Origin: DMER64 sp964554535
Lineage (GTDB): Bacteria; Bacteroidota; Bacteroidia; Bacteroidales; UBA932
NCBI GenBank assembly: GCA_964554535.1
Contig: CAZKPB010000007.1
Location: forward strand, 1-64,000
Direction of reading: 5' to 3'
DNA length: 64,000 nucleotides
Part shown: positions 25,321-33,673 of the stretch, in pieces
Layout of the letters: each line of letters begins with the position of its first letter
How positions within the stretch are numbered: position 1 is the stretch's first letter
Program-made: the position numbers and the translations under genes
Notes under the pieces: model-generated
Database searches by the model: none
Told to the model about the DNA's origin: nothing
What the model saw: only the letters and a program-made list of their open reading frames with translations

Positions 25321-26337
25321 TTATTTGAAGACGACATTAGGGGTAACAAATATAAGAAATTTTCCTTTGAAATGGTAAATTAAAAAGGCACCCAATTCCG
25401 GGTGTTGTTCCAGAAAGGCTTTGCTTCGCTCCAGCCCCATTACCATAAAGGCGGTGGCATAGGCGTCTGCGCTGATGCAATCCGCTGCAATAACCGTGGC
25501 GCTAAGTAACTGGTGAGTTACCGGATAGCCGGTGAGCGGGTCAATGGTGTGTGCATATTTTTTTCCGTCTTCCACGTAGAAATTCCGGTAATTTCCCGAT
25601 GTGGCCAGCGCTTTGTCGCTGAGATATACAATGCCCTGTAATGTTTCTCCGGGCGAATTATTGCCGTCTATGGGGGCATCTATGCCAATGGCCCAGGGTT
25701 TCCCTTTGCTGTTTTTGCCTTTGCAGACAATCTCTCCGCCAATTTCCACCAGATAGTCACTCACCCCGGAACGATCAAAGACGGCCGCCACCAGGTCAGA
25801 CGTGTAGCCCTTGGCTATGGCATTCATACTCAGTCTGGCAGCGGTGTCCTTCTTGAAAAGGGAGTCACCGCAAAGGGAAAAGTTGTCCATACCGGTATGC
25901 GCCAGGGCGGCGGTTACTATTTGCGGGGTAACGGTAAGGCGTTCTTCCAACCCGAAGCCCCACAGGTCAAAAAGCGGGGCGGCCGATATGTCAAAGGCAC
26001 CGTTTGTGGTACGATTTATTTCCAGGGCTTTGCGAAAAACGGTATTAAACAGCGAATCGGTCTTGTGTGTCTGGTTGTGGTTGAGTCTGTAAATTAGGGA
26101 ATGATTATTGTAGATGGAAAGCGAGTTGTTTATGCTGTCCAGGCAAAGATCCACGGATTGCAGTATCTGCGCGGAAAAATCCTCCCGGGCACCGTCCGGG
26201 ACGCGGTAGGTAAGGGCATAGGTGGTACCCAAAGCCGCTCCGTTTTCCGTGAGGTAGTTTCCGGATAACGTGCAAGCGTTTAAAAAGAAAGCAAGGAGCA
26301 CCACTCCTGCCGATCCAAAGCTTTTGAGCCGTCTCAT
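25321..26337 (-). CDS. apbE: FAD:protein FMN transferase (ApbE), lipoprotein
   Basis: 338 residues from ATG 26337. A lipobox FLNAC follows a hydrophobic signal, so it is anchored in the envelope. ApbE motifs are all present: GTTYALTY, GAFDISAAPLFDLWGF, MNAIAKGYTSDLV, YLVEIGGEI, and AHTIDPLTGYPV with the Mg2+/FAD residues. ApbE attaches FMN covalently to Thr of flavoproteins such as NqrB/C and RnfG. It is first in an operon with a damaged paralog and a D-aminoacylase. The upstream GTG at 26343 overlaps the -7 box TAGCTTTG (26343-26350), so ATG 26337, 5 nt after the box, is preferred. Confidence 0.93.
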   Translation of the reverse strand: MRRLKSFGSAGVVLLAFFLNACTLSGNYLTENGAALGTTYALTYRVPDGAREDFSAQILQSVDLCLDSINNSLSIYNNHSLIYRLNHNQTHKTDSLFNTVFRKALEINRTTNGAFDISAAPLFDLWGFGLEERLTVTPQIVTAALAHTGMDNFSLCGDSLFKKDTAARLSMNAIAKGYTSDLVAAVFDRSGVSDYLVEIGGEIVCKGKNSKGKPWAIGIDAPIDGNNSPGETLQGIVYLSDKALATSGNYRNFYVEDGKKYAHTIDPLTGYPVTHQLLSATVIAADCISADAYATAFMVMGLERSKAFLEQHPELGAFLIYHFKGKFLIFVTPNVVFK

Positions 26338-26342
26338 AGACA

Positions 26343-26369
26343 CAAAGCTATAAAATTTTCCTACATTTG
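26343..26369. promoter_or_regulatory. Divergent -7 elements of apbE and the FISUMP lipoprotein
   Basis: CAAAGCTA at 26343-26350 is TAGCTTTG on the minus strand (apbE ATG 5 nt on). TACATTTG at 26362-26369 on the plus strand is 6 nt before ATG 26376. Confidence 0.65.
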
Positions 26370-26375
26370 CAGATT

Positions 26376-27440
26376 ATGGCATATATGTTAACCAAACGCA
26401 TTTTAAAATTACTTATTGTGGCAGGCGTGGTCTGTCTGGGTTTCACCTCATGTAAGGACGATGAGGAAGAAAGCAGGTATGTATCGGGGACCTTGTCTTT
26501 TGACCTTCCTATCTATGCTTTTCCCGGAGAATCCTTTGATGTGGAGGCAAGCGGCATTGTATCCCCCAAAGGAGATTCCGTCAGTTATCAGTTTGTGGGA
26601 AAGGCCTTTGACCCGGACACGCTGGTGGCCGCCTCGGGTCGTATTACGGTCCCTTATACCTGCGGCACGTATACCCTGACGCTGTATGCCAAGGCAGTCG
26701 GATATCTTGGCACGTCCACCTCGCGTTCCGTTACCGTGATACCTGCTTCGTACAAAGAGGCCGTGGACGGTTTTGTGGTGCCCGAACATTCTTTTACGGA
26801 TGAAAGAGACAACAAGGTCTATTATTACAAAACATACGGTCCCTTGGACTGGTTTGTGCAGAATTTGAATTACTGTGAAGTGGGCACCTCGTACCTCGGG
26901 GAGTCCGCGCAGGGTTTTTTGTACGGGTCATTATACAGCTGGGCCCAGGCGGTTACCGGAGAACAAAATCCGGGCGAGTTGCCGGAGGTGACGGATGGAT
27001 TGGGAGCCGGCCCGCAGGGCGTATGTCCGCAGGGCTGGAGCGTACCTACTTTGGAAGACTGGGCTCAACTGGCTACCTCCCTTAGCGGTACACCCGTGAC
27101 ATTTTTTGATGCCTGGGATAATCTGGCGTCTTCCGTGTGTGTGGATGCTAAGGTAAATGGAGCTAAAATGTGGAAATTCCATCCTGACAATACCAAAACC
27201 AACACCTCGGGCTGGAATGCATTGCCTGCAGGGTACGGTTCTATGGCGGGAGATTTTTTTACCGGTCAGAAGTTGACTTCTTTCTGGTGGACTTCCCGGA
27301 CCGAGGCTTCACAAGGTAAGGCCTATTATCGTTATGTTCATTATGCGCAGGGCGGTTTTCCGTTTGCACAGACCGACAAATACAACGTATATGCGTCGGT
27401 ACGCTGTGTGCGGCTGAGCGCAGAAGCAACACAGGAATAA
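26376..27440 (+). CDS. FISUMP-domain lipoprotein
   Basis: 354 residues. The N-terminal hydrophobic segment ends in GFTSC, a lipobox. The first third looks like an Ig/PKD-type beta domain (LSFDLPIYAFPGESFDV). The C-terminal two thirds match the Fibrobacter succinogenes major paralogous domain: NKVYYYKTYG, WFVQNLNY, GFLYGSLYSWAQAV, GVCPQGWSVPTLEDWAQL, FWWTSRTE and VYASVRCVRL. Such proteins are surface lipoproteins of Bacteroidota; the role is unknown. A second Met at residue 4 (26385) is an alternative start. Confidence 0.85.
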   Translation: MAYMLTKRILKLLIVAGVVCLGFTSCKDDEEESRYVSGTLSFDLPIYAFPGESFDVEASGIVSPKGDSVSYQFVGKAFDPDTLVAASGRITVPYTCGTYTLTLYAKAVGYLGTSTSRSVTVIPASYKEAVDGFVVPEHSFTDERDNKVYYYKTYGPLDWFVQNLNYCEVGTSYLGESAQGFLYGSLYSWAQAVTGEQNPGELPEVTDGLGAGPQGVCPQGWSVPTLEDWAQLATSLSGTPVTFFDAWDNLASSVCVDAKVNGAKMWKFHPDNTKTNTSGWNALPAGYGSMAGDFFTGQKLTSFWWTSRTEASQGKAYYRYVHYAQGGFPFAQTDKYNVYASVRCVRLSAEATQE

Positions 27441-27451
27441 AGAAAGAAAGA

Positions 27452-27895
27452 ATGCCGCACTTTTTGACCGGAAAAGAAAAAAGGCAGGTGATGGATGCCA
27501 TCACCCGGGCCGAGAAGCAAACCTCGGGCGAGGTTCGGGTTCACATTGAATCATACTGCCCGGGCTCTTCCCTTGAGAGGGCCGTCTTTGTATTCAATCA
27601 GTTGAAAATGTTTGCCACGCAAGACCGCAATGCGGTACTGGTATATATTGCCGTGGAGTCCAAAAAATTCTGCGTGATAGGTGATACGGGTATTAATGCC
27701 GTGGTTCCGGAAAATTTCTGGGACGAAGTAAAGAATCAGTTGCAGGGGTGCTTTGTAAAGGGACGTTTTGCAGAGGGTCTCGTCGTCGGCATACAGATGA
27801 TTGGAGAGAAATTGAAGGACCGGTTCCCCTATAAAAAGGAGGATTTGGATGAGCTTCCCAACGATATTTCATTTGGAGGGGATGCCGATGCGTAA
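27452..27895 (+). CDS. TPM-domain protein (soluble)
   Basis: 147 residues matching the TPM (TLP18.3/Psb32/MOLO-1) fold: FLTGKEKRQVMDAITRAE, TSGEVRVHIES, DRNAVLVYIAVESKKFCVIGD and FWDEV. It has no signal peptide, so it is probably cytosolic. It overlaps the next TPM gene by 8 bp (ATGCGTAA). In many Bacteroidota the pair follows lemA; here lemA is absent and a FISUMP lipoprotein precedes it by 11 bp. Confidence 0.88.
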   Translation: MPHFLTGKEKRQVMDAITRAEKQTSGEVRVHIESYCPGSSLERAVFVFNQLKMFATQDRNAVLVYIAVESKKFCVIGDTGINAVVPENFWDEVKNQLQGCFVKGRFAEGLVVGIQMIGEKLKDRFPYKKEDLDELPNDISFGGDADA

Positions 27896-28694
27896 ACTTT
27901 TTCTGTTTATTGTCGCGCTGCTGGGGTTATCCGTGCTTTCCGCGCAGGTTCCTCAAAAACCGGAGGTGCCGCGGTTGGTAAATGATTTTTCCGGCCTGTT
28001 CAAACCGGAGGAAATGGCGGTGCTGGAAGAAACACTGGTGGCGTTTGACGATTCCACTACTACCCAGATTTGTGTGGTTACGGTACCTTCTTTAGAGGGT
28101 GCCGATATCAATATGGAGGCCCAGCAGGTATTGTCTTCCTGGGGCGTGGGGTCATCAGAAAATAATAACGGTGTGGTGGTGCTGGTAGAACACCGCATAG
28201 GGCAGGCCGGGGGTCGCGTGGCCATTTCTGTGGGATACGGCCTGGAGGGAGTGATTACCGATGCGCTCTGCAAACGGATTATCACGCAAGAAATGATTCC
28301 TCACTTTAAAGAAGATGATTATTTCAGCGGTGTCGTGGCGGCCACGGAGGCGCTTATGGCGGCCAGTGTGGGTGAATATGCCGGTAGGGACACTGACTCT
28401 CTTGATGGAGAAGATGTAATGGTGGGTGTGCTTACCGTTGGGTTGCTCCTGGTCTTTGTGGTAATAGTGATAGCCATTTTGCTGCGCAAAAACGGGCCTA
28501 CCCATTTTGGAGGCCAGGGCAAAAAGGGTCCCGGCTTCTTGGAAATGCTTATTTTGGCCAATATCTTAGGAAAGAGCAGCAGTGGCGGTTTTGGCAGCAG
28601 TCGCGGCGGCGGGTTCGGCGGTTTTGGCGGGGGCGGATTCGGTGGCTTCGGAGGCGGTTTAGGCGGGGGCGGAGGTGCTTCCGGCAGCTGGTAA
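27888..28694 (+). CDS. TPM-domain membrane protein with Gly-rich tail (YgcG-like)
   Basis: 268 residues from ATG 27888 (MRKLFLFIVALLGLSVLSAQ signal peptide). The TPM domain follows (LVNDFSGLFKPEEM, TTTQICVVTVPSL, NNNGVVVLV, VGYGLEGVITDA). One transmembrane segment near 200-220 (VGLLLVFVVIVIAILL) leads to a tail extremely rich in Gly, Phe and Ser, ending GGASGSW. This is the YgcG/BatZ-like architecture. Two upstream ATGs in frame are less likely because they precede the signal. It overlaps phoH tail to tail by 36 bp. Confidence 0.88.
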   Translation: MRKLFLFIVALLGLSVLSAQVPQKPEVPRLVNDFSGLFKPEEMAVLEETLVAFDDSTTTQICVVTVPSLEGADINMEAQQVLSSWGVGSSENNNGVVVLVEHRIGQAGGRVAISVGYGLEGVITDALCKRIITQEMIPHFKEDDYFSGVVAATEALMAASVGEYAGRDTDSLDGEDVMVGVLTVGLLLVFVVIVIAILLRKNGPTHFGGQGKKGPGFLEMLILANILGKSSSGGFGSSRGGGFGGFGGGGFGGFGGGLGGGGGASGSW

Positions 28695-29621
28695 GGCGGC
28701 AAATGCGGCCACTATTTTCTTGACAAGCGGGTGTCTTACGATATCGCTCTGGTTAAACTGAACCAGGGCAACTCCCTTGATTTTGCACAACATTTCTATG
28801 CAGCGTTGCAGTCCGCTGTCACTTTTGCGGGGCAGGTCAATCTGGCTGGAGTCTCCGTTGACAATGAATTTAGCGTCGGCTCCCATACGGGTGAGAAACA
28901 TTTTAAGTTGGGAAAGGCTGGTGTTCTGGGCCTCGTCCAGGATAACGCAGGCTTTGTCCAGAGTACGGCCGCGCATATAGGCCAGCGGGGCTATCTGCAC
29001 CGTGCCGTCTTCCATATAGGTTTCCAGTTTTTTAGAGGGAATCATGTCGCGCAGGGCGTCGTACAGGGGTTGCAGGTACGGGTCCAGTTTCTCTTTAAGG
29101 TCGCCCGGCAGAAACCCAAGTTGTTCTCCGGCTTCCACGGCGGGGCGCGTGAGGATGATGCGTTTTATCTCTTTGTTTTTGAGCGCGCGCACGGCCAGCG
29201 CAATGGCAGTGTAGGTTTTTCCGGTGCCGGCGGGTCCCTCGGCAAAAATAAGATCATTTTTTTGGTAGGCTTCTACCAGGCGCTCCTGATTTTTGGTACG
29301 GGCCTTGATAAGGTGGCCGTTGTTGCCGTAGACCAGCACCTCGTCTGCAGGCAGATTGTCCGGCAGGGCGGCGTTTTCCAGTACAGAACGGATGCTTTCT
29401 TCCGGGAGGTGTTGTTTGCGCTCGTACAGGGTCACCAGCGTACCCAGTTTTTCTTCAAAAACGGCTATTTGTTCAGGGGCGCCCTGGACTTTGATTTCCT
29501 CGCCGCGGGCTACGATTTTCAATTGCGGGAAAGCTTGGGCCAATAAGGGCATCAAAGGGCTGTTCTGTCCATAGAGGACGGAGGGATGGATACTCTCCAA
29601 AATAAAGGTTTTTTCGTTCAT
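28659..29621 (-). CDS. PhoH-like ATPase
   Basis: 320 residues. Walker A is in FAEGPAGTGKTYTAIALA. RIILTRPAVEAGEQLGFLPGDLKEK is diagnostic of PhoH, and ACVILDEAQNTSLSQLKMFLTRMG is Walker B. The KIVARGEEIKVQG N-terminal segment matches Bacteroidota PhoH. It is a cytosolic RNA-associated NTPase of uncertain role, often next to ybeY, which is not here. The upstream CapA-like ORF runs 149 bp into its 5' end in another frame. Confidence 0.93.
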   Translation of the reverse strand: MNEKTFILESIHPSVLYGQNSPLMPLLAQAFPQLKIVARGEEIKVQGAPEQIAVFEEKLGTLVTLYERKQHLPEESIRSVLENAALPDNLPADEVLVYGNNGHLIKARTKNQERLVEAYQKNDLIFAEGPAGTGKTYTAIALAVRALKNKEIKRIILTRPAVEAGEQLGFLPGDLKEKLDPYLQPLYDALRDMIPSKKLETYMEDGTVQIAPLAYMRGRTLDKACVILDEAQNTSLSQLKMFLTRMGADAKFIVNGDSSQIDLPRKSDSGLQRCIEMLCKIKGVALVQFNQSDIVRHPLVKKIVAAFAALPAAGSTSAPA

Positions 29622-30726
29622 AACAAGGGGTTCTTTTGCGCTCGTTTAATTGAGGAGCGGCGGTTTGCATAAAAGTTCGGAGTGAATGGAGGGTGCGGAC
29701 CATTTCCAAAGTGTCTGCTGCGGGTTGCATCACGGTGCGGTACAATCTGGGGTCGGATACGGGCACGGCATAATAGGTTCTCTTTCCGTTAACCACCGGT
29801 TTCCAAGTCCATACCCATTCATAAAAGGGGCGCACCATACGGGTGGTCCCGCCGGTTTTGACCAGAGTAAAGCCCAGCAGCAGGCCCATACGACTTTCCG
29901 GGTCAGGTTGGTTGGACAGAAAATTGCCCAGCGAGAAGGCGGTCAGAAATGTCACTGTCCCCATAGTGTCGCATGCTACTTCAATACCCTGGGGTACGTG
30001 CGGATGCGAGCCGATGACCGCGTCCGCCCCATAACGCTTGAGTGCACGGGCCATAGTGCGTTGGGCCGTCGAGGCGTTCATTTGGTATTCATTTCCCCAA
30101 TGCACGCAGCAAATAATAAAGTCCGCCAGGGCTATCCGTGCCAGATGAATTTGGCTGCAAATACTTGCCGAGTCCAATCTGCCCACCTGTACCCCGGATG
30201 GCAGCCGGTTGCCGTTGAGGCTGTAGGCGGCGTTAATCAGGGCCACGCGGATGCCGTTGCGCTCCAGCAACAGCGGGCCCGGGGCACGCTGTGCGTCGGC
30301 GGTGGTGCCGGTATGGGCCACCCCCAGCGAGTCGTACAGGGCAAGGGTTCGTTGCACTCCACGTAAGCCTCGGTCCACAATATGGTTGTTGGCCGTAAGG
30401 AATACATTGGCTCCCGCGCGGTAGGTGTCGGTGGCCAGGGAGTTGGGAGAACTGAAAAGGGGGTATCCGCTGTACGGGGGGCCGTCAAAAACGGTTTCCA
30501 TATTGATCACGGTCCAGTCCGCTTCACGGAAGTGGCTGCGTATGAAGGCGTAGGAGGTGTCATAAGAATAAGTGCCGTCCGACTGCAGGGCTGCCTTGAA
30601 CTGGGTGCTGTGCTGCATAAGGTCTCCCGCAAAACGAAAGGTAACCTGTTGTTGGGCACAGACAGGGAGGGAAGCAGGCAACAGCCACACAAATGCTATC
30701 CACAGCGCGAGGATCCTATACTTCAT
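29473..30726 (-). CDS. CapA-like (poly-gamma-glutamate synthesis type) metallophosphatase-fold protein
   Basis: 417 residues from ATG 30726. It has a signal peptide (MKYRILALWIAFVWLL...CAQQ). The CapA core shows TFRFAGDLMQHS, DWTVINMETVF, FLTANNHIVDRGL, VALINAAYSLNG, FIICCVHWGNEYQ and GADAVIGSHPHVPQGIEV. Its molecular role outside capsule operons is unclear. The 3' end is odd: the frame stays open into phoH for 149 bp. A TAA in another frame about 24 nt before the phoH ATG would be the natural stop, so a small indel may have extended it. Confidence 0.85.
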   Translation of the reverse strand: MKYRILALWIAFVWLLPASLPVCAQQQVTFRFAGDLMQHSTQFKAALQSDGTYSYDTSYAFIRSHFREADWTVINMETVFDGPPYSGYPLFSSPNSLATDTYRAGANVFLTANNHIVDRGLRGVQRTLALYDSLGVAHTGTTADAQRAPGPLLLERNGIRVALINAAYSLNGNRLPSGVQVGRLDSASICSQIHLARIALADFIICCVHWGNEYQMNASTAQRTMARALKRYGADAVIGSHPHVPQGIEVACDTMGTVTFLTAFSLGNFLSNQPDPESRMGLLLGFTLVKTGGTTRMVRPFYEWVWTWKPVVNGKRTYYAVPVSDPRLYRTVMQPAADTLEMVRTLHSLRTFMQTAAPQLNERKRTPCYERKNLYFGEYPSLRPLWTEQPFDALIGPSFPAIENRSPRRGNQSPGRP

Positions 30727-30754
30727 AAGCAACTGCAAGATACAACTTTTTTCC

Positions 30755-30762
30755 TATATTTG
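30755..30762 (+). promoter_or_regulatory. -7 element for the SPOR lipoprotein
   Basis: TATATTTG, ending 4 nt before ATG 30767. Confidence 0.6.
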
Positions 30763-30766
30763 TGAG

Positions 30767-31243
30767 ATGAAACGAATTTGTACTCTGTTAATTGGAATTG
30801 TATTGCTGGGCAGTACAACTTCCTGTGACTGGGTCCGTTCCAAACTGGGAATGCCTACTTCCAATGAATTGCGTCTCAAAAAAGAGCAATTGATAGCGGA
30901 TTCTCTGGAACGGGCGGATGCACTGCGGCAGGCGGCCCGTTTGGAACAAGCCCGCAAGGATTCACTCGCCGCCATAGAAACGGCACGCCTGACCCTGAAA
31001 CGTTACCACGTGGTGTTTGGCAGTTTTAAGGTGCCTTCCAACGCGGACCGGATGATGGCCAAATTACCTCAGTACGGTTTTACGCCGCAACGGCTTGATT
31101 TTACCAACGGATTTACGGTAATCTCTGCCTGGCAGACCGATAACCTCACGGATGCCTATAACCGGATGAATAAATTGTTCAGTCTGGACATCACCCCTTA
31201 TGATATTTGGATATACGACATCAATCAAAAATTACATCAATAA
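30767..31243 (+). CDS. SPOR-domain lipoprotein
   Basis: 158 residues. The lipoprotein signal MKRICTLLIGIVLLGSTTSC is followed by a charged helical region (about 30-75) and a C-terminal SPOR-like domain (YHVVFGSFKVPSNADRMM ... GFTVISAWQTDNLTDAYNRMN). SPOR domains bind denuded peptidoglycan at the division site. ATG 30767 is chosen because it follows the -7 element and begins the signal; the longer open frame upstream is spurious. It may be co-transcribed with gcvT, 13 bp downstream. Confidence 0.87.
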   Translation: MKRICTLLIGIVLLGSTTSCDWVRSKLGMPTSNELRLKKEQLIADSLERADALRQAARLEQARKDSLAAIETARLTLKRYHVVFGSFKVPSNADRMMAKLPQYGFTPQRLDFTNGFTVISAWQTDNLTDAYNRMNKLFSLDITPYDIWIYDINQKLHQ

Positions 31244-31256
31244 TCTCCAGCTATTT

Positions 31257-32363
31257 ATGAAAACCACTGCTTTTACTCAAATTCACATTAATTTGGGTGC
31301 AAAAATGGCCCCGTTTGCAGGCTACAATATGCCTATTGAGTATAAGGGAATTATTCCGGAACACTTTCAGGTGCGCCAAAAAGTAGGCGTGTTTGACGTG
31401 AGCCATATGGGGGAAATCTGGGTCAAGGGGCCTAAGGCTCTTGCGTTTATACAGTATACCACCTCTAATGACGCTGCCGTGCTGGTTCCCGGAAAGGTTC
31501 AATATTCCTGCTTTCCCAACGGCAAAGGGGGAATTGTGGATGACCTGTTGGTGTATTGCTTTGATTCCCAAACTTATTTGCTGGTAGTGAATGCCGCCAA
31601 CGTGGAAAAGGACTGGAATCACCTGTGTACGTTTGCTCCGCAGTTTGGGATGACTCCCGGCAAAGAACTGTACAATGCGTCCGATGAAATTTGCCAGCTG
31701 GCCATTCAGGGCCCTAAAGCGCTGGAAGTGATGCAACAACTTTGTGATGTTCCGGTTAAGGATATGGAATATTACACCTTTAAGAAATGTACGGTGGCCG
31801 GTATAAAGGATGCCATCTTCTCTACCACGGGGTATACGGGAGCCGGTGGCTGTGAGGTCTATGTAGCCAACAAGGATGGCATGCAGTTGTGGAAAGCCGT
31901 TTTTGAAGCCGGAGCCGTTTACGACATTATGCCCATTGGTTTGGGAGCCCGTGATACCCTGCGTCTGGAAATGGGATTCTGTCTGTATGGCAACGACATT
32001 GACGACACTACTTCTCCGTTGGAAGCCGGTCTGGGATGGATTACCAAATTTTCTGAAGCCAAGGGCGCCTTTGTGGACAAAGAGTATATGCTGGCCCTCA
32101 AAGCCGCCGGAATAAAACGCAAATTAGTGGGATTCACAATGATAGATAAAGGTATTCCGCGTCATGGTTACGAAGTGTGCACGGCGGACGGGACGGTGAT
32201 TGGCCACGTGACTTCCGGCACCATGTCTCCCATGTTAAAAATTGGCATAGGAATGGCATATGTAGATGCGGCATATAGTAAAATTGACACGGAGATCTAT
32301 GTAAAGGTGCGTGACCGCCTGTTGAAAGCCGGGGTGGTAAGACCTCCGTTTTATAAAGCATAA
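31257..32363 (+). CDS. gcvT: Aminomethyltransferase (glycine cleavage system T protein)
   Basis: 368 residues from ATG 31257, where the T-protein homology begins (KTTAFTQIHINLGAKMAPFAGYNMPIEY). VGVFDVSHMGEIWVKG, QYSCFPNGKGGIVDDLLVY, FSTTGYTGAGGCEVYV and GLGARDTLRLEMGFCLYGNDI are family signatures, including the folate-binding Asp/Glu. It transfers the aminomethyl carbon from H protein to tetrahydrofolate. Other gcv genes are not adjacent. The stop overlaps the next start (TAATG). Confidence 0.95.
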   Translation: MKTTAFTQIHINLGAKMAPFAGYNMPIEYKGIIPEHFQVRQKVGVFDVSHMGEIWVKGPKALAFIQYTTSNDAAVLVPGKVQYSCFPNGKGGIVDDLLVYCFDSQTYLLVVNAANVEKDWNHLCTFAPQFGMTPGKELYNASDEICQLAIQGPKALEVMQQLCDVPVKDMEYYTFKKCTVAGIKDAIFSTTGYTGAGGCEVYVANKDGMQLWKAVFEAGAVYDIMPIGLGARDTLRLEMGFCLYGNDIDDTTSPLEAGLGWITKFSEAKGAFVDKEYMLALKAAGIKRKLVGFTMIDKGIPRHGYEVCTADGTVIGHVTSGTMSPMLKIGIGMAYVDAAYSKIDTEIYVKVRDRLLKAGVVRPPFYKA

Positions 32364-33673
32364 TGAAGTATTCAATTCTATTTACAAGTATTTGTCTAAT
32401 CCTGAGTGTTGCCCCGTTGCACGCTCAGGATTCTTTTGAAGACGGCCTGAGAAACCGGGTGAATACCTTATCCGGAAAGGCTATGATGGGGCGTGAGGCC
32501 GGTACGGCGGGAGAGGCCGCTACGGCCAAATATATAGCTCAGTCGTTCAAGCAGTCGGGTCTGGAGTGGCTGTACCCCGAAGGATATCAGGATTTTTCCT
32601 TTGTGGACCCGGCTACTTCAGATACGTTGCGTTCGCAGAATGTAGTGGCGGTACTGCAGGGGTATGACCCCAAACTGCGTGACGAGTACATTGTGGTGGG
32701 AGCCCATTACGACCAGTTGGGTACGTACACATTACGTATCAACGGACGCGACAGTCTTTGCGTCTATCCCGGAGCCGACCAGAACGGATCGGGCGTAGCG
32801 GCACTGCTGGAATTGGCAGCGGCGGCACAGCAACGTCATTTCATGTACAAACGCAGTATTTTGTTTGTGGCTTTCGGGGCCGGGGAAAAGGGTTGTATGG
32901 GGTCGTGGTATTTTACAAACCGGGCTTTTCCGGTGAGTCAGGTTAAATTAATGATAAACCTGGACCGTATGGGCCGCAGTGGTGCCGACAATCCCCCGAT
33001 GGCTTTTACCGGGCAGTCCCAATACGAACTGGAGCGTATGCTGGTTAGGTTGACATCAGAGCAGTATATGCCTCAGGTACAGGTATATGGTACTAATTAT
33101 TTTATATCGGACCACCAGTCCTTTATGGATGGCGGTGTGCCGGTATGTCTGTTTACCACAGGGACGCACCCTTATCACAATACTTTGCGTGATGTGCCTG
33201 ATTATCTGGATTATACCCTAATGGACGCTTTCTGCCAGTATATTATGCTGGTGCTGATGGAAACGGCCAACGGAGACAGCGCCTTGTTTGTCCCTGACCA
33301 AACCGGGGAAAAAGCGGCTGAGGATGTAGCGGTCTATGCCTATTCCGAAGTGGACAAAGCACCGCAGTTTATGAAGTCTGACGTGCTGTCCTTTAGCGAG
33401 CGGTGGATATATCAATACCTTAAATATCCCGATGCAGCCGTGCGGCAGGGTATCCGGGGCAGGGTGATGGTTTCTTTCATTATTGAACAAGACGGAAGCG
33501 TGACCCACGTAGAAGTGGTTCGTTCCGTGGACCCGCTGCTGGATGATGAGGCGGTCCGTGTAATCAGCGCCTCGCCCAAATGGAAGGCGGGAGAAATGAA
33601 CGGACAGAAAGTCCGCGTTAAAGTAGTGGTGCCCGTTTATTTTGAATTGACCAAAGGCAATAAGAGGCGCTAA
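32363..33673 (+). CDS. Exported M28-family peptidase fused to a TonB_C domain
   Basis: 436 residues with a signal peptide (to about HAQ, residue 22). The M28 core shows HYD (115-117), Asp139 in GADQNGSG, GEKG at 174-177, Asp201 in NLDRMGR and His272 in HPYHNTLRD. The usual pair is Glu-Glu (general base plus zinc ligand); here Gly174-Glu175 keeps the ligand but loses the base, so activity is doubtful. Residues 350-430 form a TonB C-terminal-like domain (YPDAAVRQGIRGRVMVSFII...VVRSVDPLLDDEAVRVI). The fusion is unusual. It overlaps gcvT and YitT by 1 and 4 bp. Confidence 0.85.
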   Translation: MKYSILFTSICLILSVAPLHAQDSFEDGLRNRVNTLSGKAMMGREAGTAGEAATAKYIAQSFKQSGLEWLYPEGYQDFSFVDPATSDTLRSQNVVAVLQGYDPKLRDEYIVVGAHYDQLGTYTLRINGRDSLCVYPGADQNGSGVAALLELAAAAQQRHFMYKRSILFVAFGAGEKGCMGSWYFTNRAFPVSQVKLMINLDRMGRSGADNPPMAFTGQSQYELERMLVRLTSEQYMPQVQVYGTNYFISDHQSFMDGGVPVCLFTTGTHPYHNTLRDVPDYLDYTLMDAFCQYIMLVLMETANGDSALFVPDQTGEKAAEDVAVYAYSEVDKAPQFMKSDVLSFSERWIYQYLKYPDAAVRQGIRGRVMVSFIIEQDGSVTHVEVVRSVDPLLDDEAVRVISASPKWKAGEMNGQKVRVKVVVPVYFELTKGNKRR

